A stretch of 64,000 bases of DNA. It comes from Bombyx mori (Eukaryota > Arthropoda > Insecta > Lepidoptera > Bombycidae). Position 1 is the first letter of the stretch; the number at the start of each line of letters is the position of its first letter. Positions 1 to 13,900 of this stretch are shown here, piece after piece. The DNA lies in assembly GCF_030269925.1 (NCBI RefSeq), contig NC_085111.1, positions 7,680,142-7,744,141 on the forward strand. Direction: 5' to 3'. Made by a program: the position numbers and the translations under genes. Under the pieces are notes generated by a model. The model did not search any database and was not told where the DNA came from. It saw nothing but the letters and a program-made list of their open reading frames with translations.

Positions 1-1335
1 TCGGGCATATGTCCTGCAAATTTTGATATTTTTTTATAAAATTAATAGTGCTATCGTGAGTCTGTGAGTGTAGGTAATAATTTCCTGTCTATTTTTACGG
101 CGAAGCTGTTATTTGTTCCAGCTTCAGGAATGGGACATCTGTTAAAGAATACGTTTTATTGATACTAATATTGTCATAAAATCCATGGGCTCCACTATTG
201 AACAGTACGTTGGCCGAGAAGCAGTTTATGAAAAAAACGTTTTTAATCGAATGGCAGTCTCCGGCAACGATATTTATTGTGCGTAGTTAATTGAATTCCA
301 AAAAAGAGCTAGTATTTATTAAATTAAATGCGAGTTCTAAAATGAGGCAAAATTTACCTGTGTTGTATCTTATCCTGTTTTTGACGGCCCGAGCAAATAC
401 TTGCGTGACACTTCGGCCCTTGGGGACATTTACGTCATCCCCTACCTGCTACTCTTACATGTTTACGTAGGTACTAAGCTGTTACCGCTTTTAAAAGTCT
501 GCTATGTTTTAGATGTTCAAATGATTCTAGCGATTTTATAATGTGACTGAATGATACGAATATGAGTTATTGTATTTTAATTATTCACCAAAGTTTTATG
601 AAATCAACAAATTGAATGGGATAAATTTAAAAAAGGAAATTTAAGAGAGTTTGTCCTAAAAAAAAATTTAGCTATATTTACGTAGAAGCTTTTGAGATCT
701 TAGTCGATTAAGAGCATTGTAGAGTCTCTTATATAATACATATGTCGAGACATAATAAGTAATTTTATTCTTTACTAATCTATTTACTTTTCATAGGTTC
801 AAAAGCCAGCTTCATTCTAAAAATTCAAAACGTCAGCAAAGTCATTAGTTTCTAAAACTTTATAAAACCCATTATTGACACTATAAATATGGAAACAGCT
901 CTTTGATTTTGCTTTGGTATACATGACCAAACATCGCAGTTCATCTTGTCAATTGAGACTGAACTCTTAAATATCAAGAAGTATGCTATTACGTTAATAA
1001 TTATTATCCTACTTTTCAAATTGGAATGAATAATCTGCTTTAACGCAGAAATAGGCATTATAGTGGTACCGGTCCGTGCCAGCTTTATTAATGATTTTCC
1101 TTCACTTTTAGGTAGGTACCTAGAATGTTTTTTGACTCTTACGATAGCTAGAGTTTGTATTTTTCAATGTCGCTAGCTACCGCTAGAACGCTAGGGCGAA
1201 GCTCTTCTATATCTGCTCAAGGATCGAAATAGGACTCGCATGACTCCACCAGTGTTATCCAAGATGTCTTTTCCATTGGTCAAAGTGGAATAATGATCCA
1301 TCCGGTGTTAACTGTTTTCCGGAACCTATTGATAT
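1..1335. other. Unassigned AT-rich sequence
   Basis: No supported gene. Short open frames here lack codon or motif support. It could be intron or upstream flank of the ADAMTS-like gene. Confidence 0.4.
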
Positions 1336-1339
1336 CACA

Positions 1340-1495
1340 ACGATTGATATCACCCACCCACCTTGAGGCTTGGGTTTGAAATCTTAATTGTATTGTATAA
1401 CGGTCGTCCCATCCTTCAAGCGAAAGACGGAAATTGGCAACTTGGTGGCGCTTACCTCATCTGGGTTCACAATACGCCACACCATCAATAAATGA
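1340..1495 (-). mobile_element. Old Bm1-like SINE remnant
   Basis: It follows the reverse Bm1 body in order but with many changes: CCCACCCACCTTGAGGC, TGTATAACGGTCGTCCCATC, and GGGTTCACAATACGCC. It is far more diverged than the other copies and may be a related older family. Confidence 0.5.
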
Positions 1496-1535
1496 TGCAA
1501 GATTATACATTTTCTGGTTTCAATTTTATTAAACG

Positions 1536-1858
1536 ATGCTATTTATCATGCGAGATCAAATCAGAAATGAGGAGATTCGCAGGAAAACCATGGTAACCGA
1601 CATAGCCCAAAGAATTGCGACATTGAAGTGGCAGTGGGCTGGACACATTGCTCGTAGAACGGATGGCCGTTGGGGCCAGAAAGTTCTTGAGTGGCGACCG
1701 CGTACCGGAAGACGTAGCGTGGGTAGGCCTCTCACAAGATGGACCGACGATCTATCGAGGTTCGCAGGGATCCGCTGGATGCAGGTAGCGTAGGACCGGT
1801 CTTTGTGGCGAGGTTTGAGGGAGGCCTATGACCAGCAATGGACGTCTGTGGGCTTATA
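1536..1858 (+). pseudogene. RTE-type LINE C-terminal fragment
   Basis: The frame encodes MRDQIRNEEIRRKTMVTDIAQ, then LKWQWAGHIARRTDGRWG, and GRPLTRWTDDLSRFAG, the well-known C-terminus of RTE-group reverse transcriptases. A TAG at 1791-1793 interrupts it, after which the same frame gives DRSLWRGLREAYDQQW to a TAA at 1856-1858. Only the 3' end of the element is present. Confidence 0.8.
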
Positions 1859-1859
1859 A

Positions 1860-4822
1860 GAAGATTTATTCATTCATGTAATTGGTACCTGACTGCAGTA
1901 TCCGGAAGCCACCATAGTCGCTTCACTCGATACTCAAAAACAAGAGTTTTTAACAATCAATGTACGGATTATGTATTTAGCAAACAGACGATATTTTATT
2001 TCTTACTGAACAATCTCACCTACGAGCAGCAGCCTACAGTTAGATAAATGAATATTCGTCACAATAACGTCGACTTTTATAAAGAAATTCAATTATTGTA
2101 TGATGTCACATGAATAAAATATACTTCAAAACAGATGTCATTAATGTTAATTTTGTAGTGTCTGTGCCAGAACCCCGTGGATAGCCTATAAAGTAGTTAG
2201 ATAAACCTTCAAGGAATATACATTTTGGCACTGTCTTTATCTGCATATGATTATAACTTTGCTGAATGGCTGCGGACTAGCCACTTTTATTTTTGAGATT
2301 AAATTTTTATATAAGCACACAAAAATCCACACTAAGTTAAATACAAAACATAATTTTGCTTTAAAAGCACTTTGTTTTGTATTAAGAAAAAAAAACATGT
2401 TAATGTTCGATCTTTGACGATTATTACCTACCTACACATTTTACGTAATACCAATTAAGTCACATCATCCAGAATCCTAACTTTCACCAAGTTATAGTGA
2501 ATTAAGACGTACTATTTTATTTTGACAATTACGTTACATAATACGGTACTTAGTCGTACTGGATCACGTCGCGAGTTACACAACCTAACGTCACGTAGAG
2601 TTTTTCAATCGGTTATCGATGATTCACGGTGGGGGCTTCATTACAGCGACGGGTCGACGCCGACGCCGCGACGTGCCCGCAGCCTCCATGTAATTGAGAC
2701 CGATAACTTTCATCATAAGACGCATTCCGAAGTTACACAATACGAACCCAAAATTAAAGCAATTACTTGCGCACTATTACGGTGCCATTCGTTCTTTGTC
2801 TCGTCGAAGAATAAGAAAAACAAATAGTTTTACTTTCCCCTTTACTTCGCTCGCATCCGCTAATGTGGGACCTACACTTAGCTGACTCATGTGGTATTGA
2901 TTTCGGTTTCACTGCGTCTATGTGACTGACTAGCCGAAACTCCACCCTATTCACGATAACTTTAAGCGACTTTGATCGGCCATCAAAGATTGAAAAGCTC
3001 TTTAGTCTCTTCATTCATTTCTTGTATAAACTTTTCATTAAACTTAAACTTTTAACGGAATTTGCACTAATATGTTGTTTTTTCTACATAGTTTAGTGTT
3101 ACTGAAAGTTTTGAAATCTAAATACTGGAATACTTTGAAAGCTACTGAATTTTAGAACTAACAGGATTTTATGAAAGTTATTTAATGAAAAACGTGTCGG
3201 TTAGTTATTTATTTTAGGTGTTTCTTAATTTTAACTGTCACTATAAACTGTATGGAATCTGATTAAATAAAATAAAGATTAGATTTAAGAAATCATTGTC
3301 CGTCTGATCATTGCGTGCATTATTCGGTACAGTGACAGTTTGAGTTTTTAGAAGTTTGTACTTACAGAGCACGTTGCAATGTACTGAAATGAGACTTTAG
3401 TCTTCTTAAGCAATAATCAAAAACTTTTTTACGCTTAAATATTACATAGTACCTATTATATTATAACTATGCTGTAAATAGGTGTATGATAATAATTTTT
3501 TCGGCTTTTTTGTGAATATTACATAGATCCTGTTCATTCATATCGTATTTTATAATCTTCCTAACTTATATTTTGAACAATGTATAATCGCAAACAGGTC
3601 TAAAACAATGACGAAAGTGTTAATATGTCAATTACATAAATGAACAAGGACGCCAGTCAGTCCGGCGTTGTTCTGTTAGACCAATTGAAATTAACGCTCA
3701 CAAGTTTGTTTAATTACTCGTCCTAATATATGCTTATGACCATATCTACGCTGATATTGAGTATATTTGGGATCGTTGTTGGGATAATAAAGTAAATAAA
3801 ATCCACCAGTCCAAATAAGCTCTAGAATGATTAGCTCTAGAATATTAGGTATATACCTAACATTTTATCTTTTTAATATATTATGAACATTGGAATTAGT
3901 TTAAACTAATATTTTAAATATAAAAGTGAGTTTTTTTTAAATGATATTTCGAAATATTTGTGCAGAAGAGGTACAGGCTGCGAAGGATGTTAGGGATACA
4001 GAAACGAATATAGGGTAAGACTTTTCTAGAAAAAAAGAAAATATACTCGGATAGTATTTTTTTTCATATTAACGCGGGCGAAACCAAGTTCAAAAGCTAG
4101 GAGGTATTATTATAATATTGTAGATAGATATTGAATTAATGTGATCGGTGACATGCGAGCGTCCGCAATACGTCACGTTTATAAGCCTTCAGCGGCTTGA
4201 CCTACTTCACGAAAAAAAAAACATTTGTTATTACTTTCTGAAGATTATTTTGTGACTGCTCTCAATACCCACATTGATTGATAAATGTATTTATAAGTCA
4301 GCGTCAGCCTTGCTGTTTTATTGTGATTATTAATAATTGTAATATTATAATATCAGCAGCAAATGTTATAAATAGGAAAAGTAACAACGGTTCTATCCGC
4401 TGGCGTTAAGCCCAATTTAGAAAAGAAAGAAGATCCTCTCTTCTTCAGAGATATATGTCTGAGGAAGGTTACTTGTACAGAATGAACAAATAAATGTATT
4501 ACTTTGTCATTGCGTCCTATCTATCTTCTTTTTCGAGAAATCTTTGTTTTTGATTTAAAATATAGGCCTTTATGGGAAAATGTTAAGTCTAAAGGCCAAA
4601 GACTGCTTAAGAATATATAACGTCATCCACCTTCACATGAGGTCGAAATCTGAATTATAATAATTAATAGTAATTTAAAATAAAAAGAGAAAATATTTAA
4701 ATAGTTTTTTATATGTAGAAAGCTCATACGTTCATACATATAAGAATATTTGCCATATAGCATTATGACGATGCGAAGTCTTGTTTGGTGCGTGAAACGT
4801 AATGGCGTATCGAAATTTCCAG
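1860..4822. other. Unassigned sequence upstream of the visible ADAMTS exons
   Basis: Mostly AT-rich with no recognised exon. One modestly GC-rich patch (about 2560-2700) could be a leader exon or promoter, but I see no signal peptide or splice pattern that would support it. If the first ADAMTS exon is in the window, this is the place to look. Confidence 0.35.
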
Positions 4823-4995
4823 GAGCTTCTGCCAACATTTGGGTGGTGGCAGGAGGAGGGGCGTGGTGAGCGGGGTCACGGCGCAGACGTACAAGTAGTG
4901 TACTTGCCAGCGTTGTTGCCGCGGGAAGCACAGTCCTCCGTGGACGGTAGCAATGATGACGTTCCTTTACCGTACAACTTTGATGCGTTCGGTCG
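4823..4995 (+). CDS. ADAMTS-like, first visible coding exon (propeptide start)
   Basis: The acceptor TTTCCAG ends at 4822 and the donor GTAAGT starts at 4996. The exon enters in phase 0 and leaves two bases (CG) that join the next exon's T to make Arg. It encodes a Gly/Trp-rich segment and then VQVVYLPALLPRE, which resembles the early ADAMTS propeptide. An in-frame ATG at 4802 lies before the acceptor and is not followed by a signal peptide, so I do not take it as the start. Confidence 0.75.
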
Positions 4996-7900
4996 GTAAG
5001 TTAGTTTATAAAAATTTCGATAAATAAATTCGAACTCTATTGATTTTCCAGTATGTCACACTATGTTCAGTTTTCATTTACATGTACAAATCAAATCTAA
5101 AATATATTCGAATAAAAAATCCTCGGGTCCAGAAAGGTTTTTTTAAATAATTGACACCAACTGGCACTAAACAAAGCTACAGATATTTAGATTGTGCACT
5201 AGAATAGATTTGAATCACACATGTAAATTTATATAATTATTTAAACTTTGTTTTGTGGCGATTATAATTTGAGGTTAGGGCGGGAAAAACTTTCACAAAA
5301 AAGTTTGACTTTGTGAAATATTTAGATGTTGTTTTATAACCCCACTGTCACTTACAGTTTCATGTGTTTTATGTTTATGGACAAATATTTTTTTTTTATT
5401 GCTTAGATGGGTGAATGAGCTCACGGCTCACCTGCTGTTAAGTGGTTACCGGAGTCCATAGACATCAACAACGTAACTGCCGCCACCCACATTGAGACTT
5501 CAGTTCTAAGTCTCAGCTTTATAGTACAACGGTGGAAACGCATTAATGCTTCACGATAGAAATGGACAAAGTGGTGGTAGTTAACTACTTACTACTACAA
5601 TGATGATTGCATGAGGGTAGCATCGTGTAGTAAAAATCAAAGACGACATCTTACATAAGAATTGCTGCTCGTTAGTCTCGCTAAAATTCGAGAACGGCTG
5701 GACCGATTTGGCTAATTTTGGTCTTGAATTATTTTTGTTAGTCCAGAGAAGGTTTAAAAGGTAGATAAATATGAAAATGCTCGGAATTAAATAAAAAGAA
5801 CATTTTTGTTTTTCCTTTGATGTGTCCCCCGTCGGACGGATTCTTTTTGTTTGTTTTATGTTTATTTTATACAAAAGTTTAGGTCTTTTATTTATCCATT
5901 GAGGCACTACGAAGTCCGCCGCGTCAGCTAGTTTATTATTAACTAGCTGAAGTTTAAAAATCAACCTCTTTGAATTTAATTACTTAATGTTTGAGCATTT
6001 CAATCATGATCTTTTTTGTTACAGTAACTTCGATCTTCAGCTGGTGCCAAACCGTCGACTGGTGTCTCCAGAGTTCCGCGTGTGGACCGAACGTGGGGAA
6101 GAGAAACCCTTGTCCAGCGTGGATGCCTCTTGCCATTTCCTGCATGCTAGTCCTAACGCAGTAGCTGCCTTCTCGGCTTGCAAAGATCATGCACTAGTAA
6201 AAATTTGCTTTATTTCGAGCCATCACTAAGCAGTTTAATTTATGATATTAAAAAAATAAACAGACGGTTATTATATCTCCGAACAGTAGCAAAATAGTTA
6301 CCTTTTAACATACTCGATCCGTGAAGACTAAAGTTCTCGGACGTATGAAGATTTTAATTACAATTTTCGGGCAAAATATTGAATGACTTGGTACAACATT
6401 ATTGCCATACATTTATATGCGCTACAGTCCTTTGATGACCTTTGTATTAATTCTTTGAAATAATTGTTCGATTCTTGATATTAATCCCATGAAATCGATC
6501 TCTATGTCACATTTAAAGACATGATTCTATAAGTTTCGGTTTTATTTTAATGTTTAACACACCCCTGGATATTTGAATCATCGGTTCTATACTATATGGT
6601 CATTTATTGTTCTAGTTTATTATTAAATTTAATCACGAACAAAGAGTTCTTAATTCCAGCACGGACTAATCGTCGTCGATAACTCTACATATGAGGTCCG
6701 CCCGTTGCCTTCTGGTGTTGGCCGTGCTGAGAACAGCTATGGTCGTACTGCACACGTAATTCGAAGAGCATCTCCTCCTTCACCGCCCGTCGATGATGCC
6801 AGAGTCCTAAGACCGCGGCCGCGGCGCCGTCCGCGAAACCACACTCCTCCAGTGAAGAAAGGCCCGGCCAGCTATACCATAGAAATAGCACTGTTTCTCG
6901 ACGAAGCTGCATATAAAATTTTTCATCCATTTTTTCATTACAATGAAGCTGATTTGCGTGATATGTTGCTGGCTTATATAAATGGGGTACGTTAACGTTT
7001 AATCACACTTGACAGTTTTTGTATAGGTACCTTATGACCGTATGACCGTATACCGTATGACCTTAGTAATAAGATTACAATTTTAATATATGTAATTACA
7101 ATATTTATTTATTACTTTTACATACTTGTCAAGCAATAAAACTACTTGCATATTGATACGATATCTTTACTTTGGTTCGATTTGTTACACACTTTTCCAC
7201 TTTTTATATGACCTTGACCTGACTTAAGCTCATCTGTACATCTTTTTTTAATTGGTCGTTTTACCTACGTATTTCGCACAGTAACCAATAAATAAATAAA
7301 GTACTAATTTCACACACGATCCAAATTAATATTAGACATGTAAAATGTTTATTGATTATATTTATTGTATTTTAGGTACAGGCGCTATATCAACATTCTT
7401 CCCTTGGTACTCATATCCAGTTGTCACTAGTGAGGTTAACGTTATTAAGGTCTCAGCCAACTGATCTTTCAGCGCATGCCGAACGTGGCAAACTCCTAGA
7501 CTCTTTCTGTGCATATCAAAGATCACTAAACGTTGAAGATGATGAAGATCCCGAACATTGGGATATGGCCTTACTGTTATCTGGGTTAGTGAATTTACAT
7601 AATTTTTTACTTATTTTGTTACCTGTTTTGCAGACGACGAGGGATAAATTCAACAAGGATCGTTTTTAGTAGTTCTGGGAATGGATAATAGTTAGTATCA
7701 ACCGGCCATCACATCGTTTAACTAAGATCTATTAAGGAGCCTAGTAACGATATTCTATCCCTATTGAACTAGCTTTCCAGAAAATTCATTGCTATTTTTG
7801 AATTTTCATTGAATTTTCTTTGCTACGTGAAGGCTATTTGACTCATCGGCTACGGCTCTTCCGATAAATATATAGTTCAGACACGGAGTATTACTTATTC

Positions 7901-10900
7901 ATACCCGATCCTGTGGACCAAATGGTCTCGCTTTTAGGTACCTCAAGCGCCGATCCCCGTTCTCGCCGAACCCGTCGCTTGCGATGAAGGGCTCGACGAG
8001 TAAATTAACCCATAGACACAGCCCACTGAGTTTCTCGCCGAATCTTCTCTGTGAGTCGCGTTTCTGATCCGGTGGTAGATTCTGCGAAGCACTGCTCTTC
8101 CTAGGGCCAGTGTTAGCAACACTACCGGTTTGAGCCCTGTTAGCTCAGCTACGCGTCAAGGCGAAGCTGAAATGCCTCTCAAGGCTATCAGCATAGGTAG
8201 GAAAAAAAAACTTATTATATTATAACTTGCCTTGTGAGAGACGAGTAAGAGTTTTTGAAACGCAAGGCCATAAAATATATATGATAAAAATGGCTCTTTG
8301 AATAAATCTGAATTGTGTTTTATCTATATTTGGCTCTTTTGGGTAACAAGGTTGCCGACCACTGGTGTAGTGTATCATTGATAGCACTTTAAAGTCCGCG
8401 TGTTTGACCTAGATACGTTCCGGCTAGAAGGGTGTCATAACCAATGCAACTTACACTACAATGTGTTCTCTCGTCTGTCTGATCTTTTTAAAGTTTTCGA
8501 AGGTATTTATATATACGGTATTCAGTGTATCAACAGAAGTACACTGTTTCTTTTTTTAAATAAAACCAGTATTTCCTGACCGTTTTGTAAGTTTGTGTTT
8601 TGTTGAAATGCAGACATGTCCTGATTAAGTATGGACTTAAAATATAGTAATAAATGAAATAGAGATGGTAAATTTTCCCAATTTAGTAAATGGTTTTTAT
8701 ACAACACGTTGTTCATTTGTGTGATGAAACAACCATAGTTTTGTCAAATTACGAAGAGTCATTTGCACGGAACCAAACATTACTGTTTAAAGTAGCAGAC
8801 CATTTTTGAAACTCCTATCAGTCACTAGAGTAATTGCTTAAAAATAGATAGCGGTAGGCAGCGGCCTACAAGGGTAATAAAAAGATACGAAGTGTGGTTT
8901 GCTAAGCAATACCCGTAAGCTTAGAATCATACTAGCTGTACCCGTCCGCTTCCCTGGGCATTTAAAATTAACATTATTATTTATTGTCGTTATTATTAGG
9001 GAGTCCAACACTCATATAAATATTAGCCTATCCATTAAGTACATGTTTTTATCACTGGTGGTAGGACCTCTTGGGAGTCCGCACGGGTAGGTACCACCAC
9101 CCCGCCTATTTTCGCCGTGAAGCAGTAATGCGTTTCGGTTCGAAGGGTGGGGTAGCCGTTGTAACTATACTGAGACCTTAGAACTTATATCTCAAGGTGG
9201 GTGGCGCATTTACGTTGTAGATGTCTATGGGCTCCAGTAACCACTTAACACCAGGTGGGCTGTGAGCTCGTCCATCCATCTAAGCAATAAAAAAAAATGT
9301 ATTTTCTACATGGATACTAAGTTTCAAGTCAATCGGATGCATAGTTCAGTAGTTATAACGGAACATCCGTAAAAACCACTATAGATTTACATTAGTATAG
9401 ATTTAACTGTTAGAACTGTTCGAGCTTTGAAAGGACTTTAATACGGCAGGTAAAAATCTTATTTCCAGATTAGATTTTTATTCAGAAGAAAATGGTCGGC
9501 GGAACGGCGTCACTATGGGCCTAGCGCCCGTGGGTGGGGTGTGCTTGCCGGCGCACGCATGCGTGGTGTCGGAGTTCGGTGCCACGGACGTGCTCGGCCG
9601 TCCCTACCCGTCAGCAGGCTTCACTTCCGTCTACATACTGGCGCACGAGATCGGACACAAGTCGGTTATATTACTTATACTATTATTATAAATATATATC
9701 ACTTGTGGTAGGACCTCTTGTGAGTCCGCGCGGGTAGGTATCACCACCCTGCCTATTTCTGCCGTGAAGCAGTAATGTGTTTCGGCTTGAAGGGTAGGGC
9801 AGCCGCTGTAACTATACTTGAGACCTTAGAACTGATATCTCAAGGTGGGTGGCGCATTTACGTTGTAGATGTCTATGGGCTCCAGTAACCACTTAACACT
9901 AGGTGGGCTGTGAGCTCTTCCACCCACCTAAGCAATAAAAATAAAATAAAAATTACAAAGCTTATTAATAATAGTTACCGAACAAAAAAACTTAAACAGT
10001 AGAAAACTACCGCGATTTATATTAAAGAAGTCCTCATTTTGAAGTTATTGAGAACAATTGCAGTGTAACAAAAAAAATCAACAATATATGAATTAAAATT
10101 AACAACGGAGCTGCCTCGATAGTATATCCTTTCACACATAAAAGTATTTTTCAAAATTGATCTAGTTTATAAAAGATAGCGAAATTGGGTTAACACACAT
10201 AAAAACTACACACAGACGACCATGAAACTTCCTCAGTTTTTAAAGTCGGTTAACAAAAAGTATTGATGTAGTCGTCGCCTAAATAATAAGACATCCGGTC
10301 ACCGTCCTCGCCAAACCCGTCGCTTGCGATGAAGGGCTCGACGAGTAAATTGACCCATAGATACAGCCCACTGAGTTTCTCGCCGGATCTTCTCAGTGGG
10401 TCGCGCTTCCGATCCGGTGATAGATTCTGCGAAGCACTGCTCTTGCTAGGGTCAGTGTTAGCAATTCTCTGGTTTGAGCCCCGAGAGCTCAACTGAGAAG
10501 CTGAAATAGCCTCTCAAGGCTATCAGCATAGATAGGGGAAAAATAAAGATAAGACACCCGGTACACTCGTATCAAGAGATGCAAGTGTGACGGTGTTCGA
10601 ATCCCGCAGGCAGGTACCAAATTTTGTAATGAAATACATACTTAATAAATGTTAACGATTGACTTCCACGGTGAAGGAATAACATCGTGTAATAAAAATC
10701 AAAATTATATTTTACTAATGGTAGGACATTTTTTTAGTCCGCACAGGTAGATTCCACCACGCTGCCTATTTCTGCCGTGAAATAGTAATGCGTTTCTCTT
10801 TGAAGGGTTGTCTGTAAAAACTGAGACCTTAGAATGTATGTGTCAAGGTGGCTGGCGGTTTTGCGTTGTAGATGTCTATGGGCTCCGGTAACCACCTTAA

Positions 10901-13900
10901 CATCCGGTCGGTCGTGAGCTCGTCAAGCCATCTAAGCAATAATTTTTTTAAAGATGAGTAAATTTTGTTCGTAGGCAATGGGCACAGGAAAGCTGCTGCT
11001 TTCACAAATTTTATCTTTTTGTTTGTTTGTTTATTTTTTGTTTGATAATCACGGATAAAGTACTGGACCAATTTTAAATGAAGTATTATGATAAATTCTG
11101 TTTTATATTAGTTTCGCTACGTTAATCCTTTTTTATATTATGTATTAAATTATGAGCAAGTCAGCCGCCACTTCATAAGGTTGGTTTCGAATTTGCTTAC
11201 TGTAAGTTCGTTCCATTTTGTGATCATTTTCGTTAAATTGTGATAATTCTTATTGTGTGGAATTTAACGGTTGTTTTTCTGTTCTAAATTGTGTTGATTT
11301 GGTGCCCTATAGTTGAAATACATTAAATTTCTATTAAATTAGACTAATTATGTATAAGTGTCTTTTTTTTAATTATATTTAACGCTTCTGAATCTTAAAA
11401 AAAAAAATGTGTGCGTGTACTAGTGTACACACGTAAGAAGTGAAACTTATTTATGGCCTTATTTTTCGAAAAATGATCTACATGCAACTTTCTAGAAATT
11501 GGTTAAATAAAGTTAAATTAGATAAAGTTTAAACAAAAGGATTTTATTATCATAGACATGAATACAAAAAAGTTAAATTAGATAAAGTTTAAACAAAAGG
11601 ATTTTATTATCATAGACATGAATACAAAACAGATGGCGCGTAACGGAAAAATGTGACGCGTAACCGAAAAATGTGACGGTAAATTTTTTTCCAACGCCGA
11701 TAAGGAAGTTTCACTTCAATAAAATCGCTTTTGTCACAACTATGTACAACTTATATGGTTAAACAGATTCGTCGGTCATAAGTTATCTATTACGAAATGA
11801 TACTATTTCACATTAGTATTAAAGAATTCATTTTTATAAATCTTCAACTATAAAAACAATCTCTTTACAGGCATATATCATTAGATAGTGATTACTATTC
11901 GGTACAAGTTACTGTTAATTAAAATGCGGGTGTGTTCAATACTTATAAAGTGTTATTTTTATTGCAAAGCCGTGTACGTACGTAGGGTTAAACACACGTT
12001 TTAATAACTAGTAATAAAGCACATCTTAAAGACGACCATTAAAATATAATTCAATCAAATAAAAAATTTTATATAATAAGACATACCTTAACAATCGCTT
12101 TCAAATAGTATTTATTTTACAACTTGTTCGGATTACAATTTCACAATTGAAAACGTTCGGCTAGAAACTCGGGACTTGTTCTTTTCATAGTAAAATATAC
12201 AAATACATACAAAATGCATAGATAATAAATACATATCAAATAAAATAAATTACATAAACCACAACATAGTACAAAACAATCAAGCAATCTGTGTGTTTAG
12301 TGCGAGTTTTTTAACGTTCTCGATAGCGTAAAAGTTATCCCAATTTTGTATGCAGTTGGAACAGCGCCCCTAGTAGCAAACGTAGACAAACGATCCCATT
12401 CCATAAAAATATGAGCTAACTTTTACGCTATCGAGAACGTTAAAAAACTCTCACCAAGCACACTGTGCTTTGAAAAAGAGGTCATGTGCCTTCAAAATAT
12501 CAACTGAACGTGCCTCACGAAAACTCGGGCGAAGGCTATTTCATAGACGAGTTGCTGAAACAGTAAACGAATTTGAGTATAACGCAGTACTGTGTTCAGG
12601 GAAGCGTAGTGTTTATTAATTAAGTCTGAACAAAATTAGAACCAATAAATCTGTATTACTGAGTATTAAGCTTTCTGATTAGTTAGAACCTCATTGGTTG
12701 CAATAATGCTGTCTTGTGTTTTTACCGCTTCGCGTTTGGACGTATTTTGAGTCCTTGTATGTAGTACCACCATCAGGTTGTGGCATTGTGACCGGCTCTG
12801 GTAACTTAATACCAGATGGATTGTTACTTCGTTCGTACTTATTGAATGCAATAAAAAACCTCAACCAAATAACCACTTTAACTTTGCCTATAATTCTGAC
12901 TAATAAAATCCTAGTTGTGTAATTATGTAGGTACATAAAATTACATCACAAAATCATGTGATGTTGTATTAAACTTTTATGAGTAGGATTATCTTGAAGT
13001 ACGTTATCTTTGTTTCCAGCTTGGGTATGCATCACGACGGTACCGGGAACACGTGCGCCCGCGACGGTTACATAATGTCGCCGTCTCGAGGAACCAATGG
13101 AGAGGCTTCCTGGTCATCCTGCAGTGCTAGAGTCGTTGCCGACCTCAAGTATACCCTATTTTTTTGCTATGGCAAATTATGTGTTAAATTGTTCTAAATA
13201 AGGATAAAATTTGAACTTAAATTTATTGTTGTTATGAAATTTTTACATGTATTTATCTAACCTCATTTGTCCAATTTTTTAAAATAGCTACGTTCATTTC
13301 GAGTGTGAAAACGCAACCTTTATCTTTAGAAAAGCACAATGACGTCAGCAAACAGTAGAAACTTTTTTATATACTAAGATAGCTTATGGCTCTTCTGAGG
13401 TTAGATGATTTCCGACAAAACAACATAAATGCCGTTTCCCAACTCTTCTAAGGCATAACATTAAGGTCTTAATTACTTTGGTACAATAACTTTACTGCTT
13501 TTCAAAGCGGAACGCATGATTGTTTTATGGTACAGATAGACAAATAGTTATAGTAGCCGTGGAAGCTTTACATATTACGATTTTTGGATATAGAATTTCG
13601 GGCTCATGAATTAGATTGTCAGGTGGAAAAAATATTACTATAGTAGTAGATTCCGACTACCTCGCTGGCTGATCTTTGATCTGTCTTCGATCCGATCGCT
13701 ACCAAACTTGATCAGTCACTAGGCCAATCTGAAGATTTCCTGAAAATTTCATGAAAATTACTTTTAGCCGTTCCGGAGTCTATAGAAAACATACATATAG
13801 ATATAACGTATTGTTTTTTGTCTGTATAGATGTAAACAGCCGTATCAATTCGTAGATAATTCGACAGACACTTTATATTATTATAATTTGACCTAAGCAA

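Noticed and set aside
2522..2827. 101-codon open frame
   Set aside because: No domain, no signal peptide, and overlapping frames on both strands; at best a leader region.
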